A stretch of DNA of 64,000 nucleotides, from the NCBI GenBank assembly GCA_019155185.1, contig CM032802.1:4316501-4380500 (forward strand), in the 5' to 3' direction. The notes beneath the pieces were generated by a model. That model saw nothing but the letters and a program-made list of their open reading frames with translations, was not told the DNA's origin and ran no database searches. Each line of letters starts with the position of its first letter. The stretch's first letter is position 1. Positions 55,054 through 64,000 of the stretch are shown here, one piece after another. The stretch is from Beaufortia kweichowensis. Lineage: Eukaryota; Chordata; Actinopteri; Cypriniformes; Gastromyzontidae. Position numbers and translations under genes: made by a program.

Positions 55054-55363
55054 AAGGGAATATTTCATTAAAAAATTAAGTCTTTTATCATTTATTCACG
55101 CTCATGTAATTTAAAACCTGTATGACTTACAAAAGAAGAATACAAAAGAATACAGAATACAAAAGAAGATATTTTGAAGAATGTTGGTAAGCAAACAACA
55201 TTGACCCCCATTAAACTCCATTGTATGGACACAAAACCACTAAGACATTTCTCTAAATCTCTTCTTTTGTGTTACACAGAAGAAAGAGTCACATACAGAC
55301 AGGTTTTAAATAACATGAGGGTGAAAAAATGTTTTTTGGGTGAACTATCACTTCAAAAGAGTC
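55054..55363. mobile_element. Fold-back MITE, cyprinid type, copy 2
   Basis: Left end AAGGGAATATTTCATTAAAA corresponds to the consensus AGGGATAGTTCACCCAAAAA; the right end reads GGGTGAACTATCACTT. The interior keeps GAAGATATTTTGAAGAATGT and TTGTATGGACACAAAACCAC nearly unchanged. Full-length, non-coding, in the 5' intron of gramd1b. Confidence 0.88.
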
Positions 55364-56629
55364 ACTTGTTGTTTAAGAATAACTGGTTTACACTTGTTAA
55401 GAAATACAATATGAGGATCTGTTGTATAATCCTGAAAAGCCAAATAAAGTTATATAAATGTCAACACTGCTGACTGCTGAAATTCCTTATATTGCAGCAT
55501 GTCCTGCATATCCTGTCAGTTAAAGACAGTGAAAGGTTACAAGCTCAACATTACAAGCCGTCAACCGTTCACATAAGTCTTAATAAATCATTTACAGTGT
55601 AAGAGGAGAGAGGTCATATCCACGAGAACAGGGATATATGAAGACTACTGTTAATCCATGTGAAGGATATGAGAGACTCAATTTAAATCTAACTCCATTT
55701 ACTTTTTTAATAAATCTCTTTGGTCTTATTCTTCATGATTCATCAATGTACATTATTCTAGACAAAAATTATTCTGTCATCGCTCATCAAACTGTAACAA
55801 AGCAGTGCAGGTGGGGGACAATAATACAAACAAATAACATCATAGCCGACTTGTCATGATCTAGTGAATTTCTATTGGACAGAATCGCCCCTGAATTATT
55901 TGCTGCTGAATATTCTTATAATATTAAGTGTTTAGATCTCTATCCTGTGTTGAAGTCAATAATCAACAATTCCAGAATACAGAATAGGGTTGCACAATAT
56001 ATTGAAATATTGTAATGTGCATATTGCAGTGGTTTGCAATAACTGAATGATTTAAATACTTTAAAAAAGTTTTGTATTGATTAAGGTCAAAGCAGATAGC
56101 AGAGATATTGCTAGGATTGTATAACATGTAGGTTGGTTATATAATTTCAGTTTTAAACATATTTTATAATGCAAATATTATACATATTTTACAGGCTTTA
56201 TAAAAGAATTAATCTATTGCATATTGATTATCACATTATTTAGCAAGTTCTCACATATTGGACTTTTCTTCAAACATTGTGCAGCTCTATTACAGAAGTT
56301 AAATATCTTGTAAATACCACATCATGTTGCATTTCAATAAAAATGGCATTTCATTTGTCTATGATTAAAGTGATTTAAGTTGAAATAAATCGACTAAGTT
56401 AGTAAATGGCATTTGTCAACTTTCTACTCTTACTGATAACAGTTATCATTTTTCATTGACGTCACTGTTTATCTCTGCCAAATGTTTAATCATAAAACCG
56501 ACATCTTAAGCATTTAGGCTTCATTAATATATTCATGTAAATCATAAATCATTTCTCAGAAGTCAGATATGTTTTGTTTCATAATCAACACGTGTGCCTA
56601 TGTGGACACTCAGAGTAAGATTTTTGGGG

Positions 56630-56960
56630 AAGATTTTCCTTTGATTGCTAAAGAGGCTGTATGATAAAAGACTGAGAGGGAAATCACATTCTGCTTCACA
56701 CAACGCCCACAGAGCCATATGCCTTTAATCTTAGTTAGCTCTCCAAGCCAAGAGCGGTCCAGTGTTCTCCATCCTTCAAGCACTGCTTGAGTTTCTAGAA
56801 ATCTAGCATTAACCTGCAGAGGGCAAATATAATGGACTGATGAGCACTTGTCCTGATTAGCGCAGTATGCTTTAATTAGGAAGTGATTGATGTGAGATGA
56901 GCGATAATGACGCAGACAACATCACAAGCAGAATTATTAGCCAGAAGCATAAAATAATGA
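56630..56960. other. Candidate conserved non-coding element
   Basis: Balanced composition, no simple repeat or transposon wording, several homeodomain-type TAATTA/TTAATTAGG words (near 56873) and a CRE-like TGACGCAGA. Picked by eye only; conservation was not measured. Confidence 0.25.
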
Positions 56961-59551
56961 TTCTGTTTAAAAATCTAAGCCAGTCCATTTGTTAAGCCAG
57001 TCATTGAGTTAAATTGGATTCTTTGTTATATCTGCAGGTGGTGCTTTTGGGGTAAATTATATTAAACCTGTCAAGAACATGTATGAATCATAATTTACCA
57101 TAAGAACAATATGTATTTTGCAGATTTTGTACAGGTTGATACTGTTTTAATGACGATTAAGCACATTTTACCCCAATTCTTAATAGAGTAATGTGAAAAT
57201 AATCTTATTTTCATTTAGGTTTTTAAAGTACACATGTAAAAGCAAAGATTTACAGTGCTTATTTCTCCAATAGCGAGTGTATCCTTTTATTAATGTACAC
57301 AGGAAATACGTTTTCACAGGATACAAATATTCACTCCCACACTCCCGACATGCACGTTTCATTGATGTTTTTCTTATGTTATGTACTTTAGCATGTGTAG
57401 AAATTTAAACAAGGTGACCTGGAAAACATCTCAGCAGGACACAGACGCTGTGATGTGCGTAAGGAAAACATCCACCCGTGTTTCATTTGCTCCTCTATTC
57501 AGGTCACCATTGTGTCTGAGCGTCCCACTGCCAGCAGACGAGTGGAAGAAACATTAAATTTACTTTTACTGTACAGCCAGACCAAACCATTTTCCTCCTA
57601 TCACACAAAACTTCAAGACAACCTCCAGCACTGCATTAAATCTTCACTCATCTATCAAATATACTGACATTATATGTATACTTACATAGATGTTCACAAT
57701 ACATAACTGTATAATATACTTCATGTCTATGTGGTCTGTGCTGTTTTTCACTGTCACACGCTCACAGTTACTTATAAACTAAGAGAGGCCCAGCTCTATC
57801 ATAAAGGATACCACGTCTCTTCCCTTCCTTATGGTAAGTGCTGCGTGACCATTGACCTACTGCATACAGTGAAGAGTTGTGCTGTCAACTTTTACAATAG
57901 CCCTGTTTCTACTCTATTCAAGATCATATTCATTAAACTGTCTGCTTCACAGCAAATTCTGGACTTAATCAGACTCCTAATCAGGTCTAAAACGGTGTAT
58001 GAGAAGTCTACAAGTCACAGTCTACATCACTGTTATGTTCCTCTGGTTAAGGTTTGGGATACAGATAGGCTTATTTAACAGAAATGTTGTACTAGGTTGT
58101 AACTGTTGACCCATGAACATCTCTCATTTGGCAAATCAGGTCAAGCTTTAAGATATCACATGCTGTTGTTAAGCCAATCACAATACTCTGAAGCGATCTC
58201 TGTCTGTGAGACATTTTTAGTGTTGAGGTATATCTGCCGTATCCTTAGAAAGTCTTGGTTCATATTAAAGTCTGTGATGTCGTTCAAACTATTAAAAATC
58301 TTAGTTTGCTGTGTTGTGATTGACACTTAATTTATAGTCCACCCATAGTCATATCCTTTGGCGTAAAAATGTCCCATATGGTCTGGAGTCCACCCTGAAA
58401 CTCATGTTTTTCCATTTCTACTTATTATTCATACCTGAATCAAAGAACATGAAAGCTACTAAATGCATAAAAATACTGGCTTCCAATAATTGAAATATTT
58501 ATGTATGAATGGACACCTGTTCACACACACACACACACACACAGAGTATGTGGCATGTGCCAGACAACAGCTGGGAAGAGCAGGGTTACAAAATCAACAA
58601 TGTTTCGAGTTTCTGTGTGTGAGCATAAGAGAGGGCTCCAAATGAAATCGACACATTCTGGTATCCTGTTATCTCTGCTATATTCAATATGCAAATTAAT
58701 ATTCCTACATCCACAACACAGATAATGAAACATACTTCTGGTTCCTTGAAAAAGACTACATATGATGCGGCTCTATTGCGATTTTTCTCATTTCAATTTA
58801 ATATTTTCCATTCCGACATGAACAATGAAATGTATTTCTGGTTTCTTGGCGGTGAAAACACTCTCGCCGTAAAACGCTATTGATAAGCCAATCAGAAGCC
58901 CTTTTTCCGGTCCATAATTTGCACCAGCCTCTGAAAAACCAGAATCTGCTGATGTCAGAGGAAGGTGGCAATGCCTTCACAAAGTAACATGCTGTTTGTG
59001 TGAAACATTGCAGACACAAGTTGTCCTGTAATAGGTTCACAGATCCACAGGTGCCTCTGAATATGGCCAACTAAGCAAACAATATATTATTACATAACTC
59101 AGCAGATATTATATTTGCATTATTTAGCGTACACACTTTTGTCGCAAAAATATAACATTTTCCTTTTCTATTTGCATCAAGGCTTTCTAACTCGGACATA
59201 ATGAAATGAAATTGCAGGTCTACTGCCAGACACTTCTGGGTCTGTTTCTTACTGTATCTGACATTATTTATTACTGCTGTCATTTTCTTAAACTGACGAC
59301 AAGGTCTTCCTCAATATTTTACACCAAACACCACTAAAGAGTTGCAAATCCTAAGCGCATCTCCTACAACAAACGCATTACAGGAAACTGGAACACGTAC
59401 CAAAATACAACCAACAAACTACTGCATTAAAGCGTTTGTCTCCTGAGGCGTAAACTGTGCGCTTGTATTTCTTTAAAACATCTTATAAAACAACAACAAC
59501 AGTAAATCTGACATCAAACTCCCGTAATAAAGTAAACTGCAGCAAGTTCAC

Positions 59552-59650
59552 TCACCTGCGATGATGCGCAGCGCGCGCGCGCTCCTGATATCCTGACTGA
59601 CAGCATGCGTGAGGCAACAAGCTCCAACATATTAAAACTTCCTATAGTCC
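59552..59650 (-). other. gramd1b: Candidate non-coding 5' exon of gramd1b
   Basis: GC-rich island ending at a perfect donor: CATCATCGCAG then GTGAGT (59555-59550). It contains a (GC)8 run (59570-59584). An ATG frame (MLELVASRML...) runs open into the donor in phase 0, which does not fit the phase-2 exon at 46517, so it is better as an untranslated exon spliced to the 52-kb exon. It could also belong to an unrelated transcript. Confidence 0.35.
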
Positions 59651-59960
59651 AGTTTCTTCACATCAAACCGACCAGAAAAGCAGACAAAAGCAGGAACCGC
59701 CTGACTACAACACGCTGTTTTCGTCTCTGATGCGCATTAGTGTAGTGAAACTCACTGGGAGCGAGTATGACGCGAAACATGCTGTTTAAAACGCACTAAT
59801 GTTTTGCCTAAATCAAGTTGTCGACTTTACACATATTCGTTTTTTTATTCAGTTAAAGTGACAGTGCACCGGAGGAGGCGAGCAATCACTGCTGCCCAGA
59901 GGAGGAGTTACACTCGGTCCCGGGACACCGACAGAGAGCAGACCACCACCGGGTGACCTA
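59651..59960 (-). promoter_or_regulatory. Candidate upstream promoter (CpG-enriched)
   Basis: CpG-enriched stretch (GGAGGAGGCGAGC, CGGTCCCGGGACACCG) upstream of the candidate exon at 59552-59650. No TATA box seen. Confidence 0.3.
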
Positions 59961-62900
59961 TCAGTACTGAACACCACTGACACATCATGCTTTCCGTTAA
60001 CCCTTACACTCTGAGCGATCAAAAGCTATAAAAACACACATAACATCAAAGCATTACATTTATATTGTCATTATTATCTTTTAATCAAAGATTATAAACA
60101 AGGTTTTAAGGTAACATGGTTAAAAAGTTACCCAAAATAGATGCAATAAAAAGCTGTATGCGCAAACTTTATTGTACTGAAATGTAAAATTATTCAGTGC
60201 ACATTCCCAAGGATAACCACTGTCAAAAATCAACAAGAATTCTCAAAGCATTTTTTGCAGTATTCAAGATTTAAGATCTTGTCAGATTGTCACATTTTGC
60301 ATCTTGTGTATTTTGTACACTGTCTATTAATTGCATTTTCTCTCAACACGACTCGAATGTTGCGGACAATAACACATGCAAGATTTTCATCTTTACAGGT
60401 AAATAAAAGTGACAATAAAGTGATTTTAATTAATGTTGATTTGTGTACACACCGTGTACTGAGTGTACTGTAGAAGTGATGCCAAACACTTGGCTAATAA
60501 TCATCTTTCTGAAAGATTCATGCCTATGTTATGTAATATAGGGTTACATCTACAAAAACATTTTTAGTCCGTTTAAAATATTCAGTTATTAAAGTTTCCA
60601 ATATCTTTATACTTTAGTCAGAAGACAAAAATTGCTCAAGAATTGTTGACTAACTTTAAGTACATCTTGTTTAAAGGAGTAAGTGAGGTAGAGAAAGAGA
60701 GTAAAGAAAAACTAAAACTGAAAAAGTGAGATTAATTAGATCATTAGTGCAGCCCTGCAGTGTTGGAAACACAATGCAATTACAGGTCTGCTGTGCCCAT
60801 CTGAAGTTCATTTGAAGGTTGTGAAATCTTTAAGCTATGAAAAATAGTGTTCACAAATGATATTTTTTAATCAGACCATGCAATTAAAATGTATTGTCTA
60901 AATTCTAAAAAAAAATAATTTAATTCAATCACTGATTGATTTCCAAAATCAAATAATAAAACAACAACAAAGTTCCAACTCCAGATTCTAGTCCAGATAC
61001 CATACTATAGTTTCTTTCCAGTAGTATGTCCGAATTCATAGTATTCAAAACAGTAGGCTTAAAATTACCCGGATGGTCTACTAGCTAGATTTTGAAGTGT
61101 TCATTCGATACTTTTCTATTATGAGTCAGCCAGCAGAGAAGAAGACGGAGCTCTGCGTTATTTTAGAAAATGGCGGAAAGCTGCTATTTTTAAGTTCTAG
61201 TACCTCAAAAATATCGTCCAAATAACTTGTTTATTAAACTTTTAAACAACGTAAATCGATGGGATATGTTTGTAAATTGGCTGTAAAATATGTTTAATTT
61301 TGAAGGCGATTTAGCGTGCTTGTGGAAAACGCGGTGTGAAGCGGGTAAGATTGTTGGTAAACAGCATACGATAAATCGATGGGAGTGTGGCGTAAAATAT
61401 GGCTCTTATGTGAGGAATGTATGTGTCAGCGGATGCATATAAATGGTGGGGGCATGAGGAAGTATGTGTCGAGATTTAGAACGTACTGGTTTGGCCGGTT
61501 GATAAGTAGGCACTACTTCTAATTCAGTGCACGTTACTGTCACAAAATATTTCTTTCCCAGCGGAGGTCTAGACAATATATTATTTAAAATAAATAAAAA
61601 AATAATCAGTTGAGCCCAACTGGATATGCATATTTAAACAAAAATGTATATAAATTAACAATTAAAATGTGCAACAAACAAAGTAAGGAAACTATCCATA
61701 CCAGAAATGATTATATCTCTAAATAACTTTTTAAGTAGAACATTGTTCATTATTAAATGCTCGTAACACTTCTGATTAATCATGACAAATGTATATGAAA
61801 TTTTTTAAGGCACCATTAACCTGTTCTAAACCTAGTATAGCTAAACGGTTGGAGTAATATATGACAAACAGAAAACTGACTGACAGAAATTATTGTAGGC
61901 TACTTTTTCGGTTTTCTGCAGTGAAAAAGTACTCTATCAATTTACTGTTGTTAAAATAAGTGTTTGTAGTTTGTCTTGTTTACACTATACTGACATTAAA
62001 AAAGCTGGATATCGCCTTTACGCCACTGCTGTTAAAGCGCATCATCTACAAAATAACCTTAATGCGACACATCTTTAATGGGAGAGAAGAGGGGACTTAC
62101 ATAAAAATATTACAGGATATAGTGATGAAAGATCACCTCCATAAATGTCTGTGAATGCGTGTAGAAACTGTAAAATGTTTCTAAAGGTTATCATTGTGGT
62201 CCACTAACAATTCATTGTGTCATAACAAATGAAGATGTCATTTTCTGGTCCTAAGGTTTCAGCTTACTGTCAAATATAATGACCTTAAACATTATATCAC
62301 TGTCCTTGCATGACCTCAAATTCCTAGATGACAGATAATAATATCAGTGTGGTTTTCATAATGGATGCATTAACAGTGCGGCAAGTCCAACACCACATCA
62401 CAGAAAATAACTATGTTACAATAAAACCATAAAAATTTAGTGTGTATTTCAGTTTTGCCAGGTCATAGCACTCTGCCAAAGTTACATAAGCTTACCCATA
62501 CACAGAAATGATCGATTGTTCCCTCTCTCACAGGTCACGCTGCCCTGAAATATTACAGAGGAGAGAAGAGATGGTGGTGGAGAAAGCTTTATGAACACCT
62601 ACACTATGTATTCCTCCATTTGTCTGTAATATTTAAAAAATACCCAGACTCCCTAGTCATAAATTGCAAATGTTGCTTTCAGAAAAAATTACATTTCACA
62701 TTTTGTACAATAGATGCTGTGGATGGTTTCCAGGTGTTTCCAGTGGTCCCTAGGGTTGCTTTTGGTGGTTGCTACTGTAGGTGCTTGCTCACAAATCTAT
62801 ATTATGTCTGTAACACAAATAATAAGATATGTGCAAAAGTTTCAACATACTTTAGCAGTATTCATATTATCTCACTATTTAATATGAGCAATATAGTAAT

Positions 62901-64000
62901 GGTTGCCTTAAAGCACCCTTAATGATTTTTCTATAGGCATGCGTTTATCTGAATGATATGCTACCTTCTTGTGTCATGGCTCAACTTTTACCTTACTTAA
63001 TCACTCTAATAAGCTTCACATTTTCACTGAAAAAGCATCTTGCTGCTTAGCAACAGGCATATAATTAGTGTTTTGTCAAATATTCATTACATTTTTAGCT
63101 CTATCTAATTCCATGTAGATTTATGTCCATGTTGATTTAAAATCATAAAAAAACAATAGAACTGTGCAAAGAAGAATCTTCAATGTGTTTATGCATGCAT
63201 GTCATGAATTGCAGAGTGGAGGAAAAGGCTATAAAACTAAAAATAAATAATTAAATAAAAGTTTATGTTGAGAATTATTCTGTATATTTCTATTAAAAAT
63301 TCTCATACAAGAGTCAAAATGGTGAAGCTCCAAAAACCACATATATCCATCATTAAAACAAACAGACTCTCCTTTTGGTCCAATGGCCTAGTGATAGTAT
63401 GAGATACTTTCATTTTTGGGTTATTTCCTCCTTTAATTCTAGACATTTTGTGCAGACAAGTACTGCAAAGTAAAGAGGCTGAGCACATTTAATATTAAAT
63501 TAAACGTTTTTATGAAACCCTTACAACCTAGGCTACTAATAAGAAAAATCGTTTAAAAACTCTCCACATCCTTAATAATTTACACAAATGAAATTAAAAC
63601 GTGCAGTCCATCTTATTGATGTTTATCTGACTTCAGTTCACTTCGTACAGCTGTATTGATTGTATTGAAGGCTGAGTTTCTATTTAAAGCTTTTGTAGCT
63701 CACACACTCCTGTCTATGACAGCCATTCAACCAATGGAAATTAGGCTTTAACTAAACATGCTTTCAATTGTTCAAACAGAAGACAGGAAATATTATTTTA
63801 ATCAAAGGAAGCTGCCAAATAAAGCACTGGAGCAATGCTTAGATTATAGTGAAATTGCCCTGTGAAGTGAAATGTTTCAAAGCAAATGATCAAAAGGCTT
63901 AACTTACTAACCCAGAACAGTTCCTGCCTTTTAATGCAGATTTATTTTTAATGCATAAGTATATTTCTGGATCTTAGCCTTAGCTTTGGTAGCAGCAAAT
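59961..64000. other. Right-hand region with no recognised gene
   Basis: Open frames here are short and lack splice or protein support. Apart from the segment at 61010-61530 and a short CCAGGTGTTTCCAGTGGTCC minisatellite-like stretch near 62731, nothing is identified. It may be upstream flank or further gramd1b intron. Confidence 0.5.
61010..61530. mobile_element. Candidate DNA-transposon-derived segment
   Basis: Begins AGTATGTCCGAATTCATAGT and contains GCGTTATTTTAGAAAATGGC, wording I associate with a widespread fish non-autonomous DNA transposon. CpG content is higher than in the flanks, and TAAATCGATGGGA occurs twice (61253 and 61373). Ends and inverted repeats were not established. Confidence 0.4.

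Noticed and set aside
62620..62922. 100-codon plus-strand frame at the right end
   Set aside because: No similarity, promoter or splice context; includes a minisatellite-like stretch.

Overview
The window is vertebrate nuclear DNA from a teleost fish, most likely a cyprinid. The coding exons are short, have consensus splice sites and read as vertebrate proteins. The non-coding DNA is AT-rich and carries long CA and GA microsatellites, tRNA-derived SINE remnants and two copies of a fold-back MITE with the sequence typical of carp and zebrafish genomes. Nothing prokaryotic or viral was seen. Almost all long open frames in the window are chance or microsatellite frames, so the genes were rebuilt exon by exon from splice sites, reading phase and protein similarity recalled from memory.

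Two genes were found, both on the minus strand. (1) Positions 1-5631 hold the 5' part of a Dapper/Dact gene of the Dact3/Dact4 type. It has exons 1-3 and 712 bases of exon 4; the gene runs off the left edge. Its promoter lies at about 5640-6020. (2) Positions about 7245-59650 hold gramd1b (Aster-B), an endoplasmic-reticulum sterol-transfer protein with a GRAM domain, a VASt domain and a C-terminal membrane segment. Eighteen shared coding exons (10592-24572) join in phase to alternative 5' exons. A predicted 3' UTR of about 3.3 kb fills 7245-10591.

The striking feature is the 5' architecture of gramd1b. At least four alternative N-termini can be read, each with a donor in the right phase: a long one (51729-52120 plus 46428-46517, total 894 aa), the canonical short one (34528-34550, MRGFKLAC, 741 aa; human canonical is 738), a very short MAAS start (28097-28107, 737 aa), and an internal TATA-box exon (17295-17504) that gives an acidic, tryptophan-rich N-terminus joined directly before the GRAM domain. 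There is also a 21-nt candidate cassette microexon (23416-23436), a NAGNAG acceptor (46514/46517), and a 94-nt CA-repeat intron (12001-12094) whose retention would remove the membrane anchor. A further non-coding first exon may lie near 59560.

The rest is intronic or intergenic: long introns with microsatellites, a 22-bp minisatellite (14096-14697), a three-copy dispersed repeat family, a 31-bp near-perfect palindrome (48242-48304) and transposon fragments. No gene was seen right of about 59750. The genes are not an operon. Dact proteins modulate Wnt/TGF-beta signalling and Aster-B moves cholesterol, so their adjacency is informative about ancestry (a Dact ohnolog beside GRAMD1B), not about shared function.
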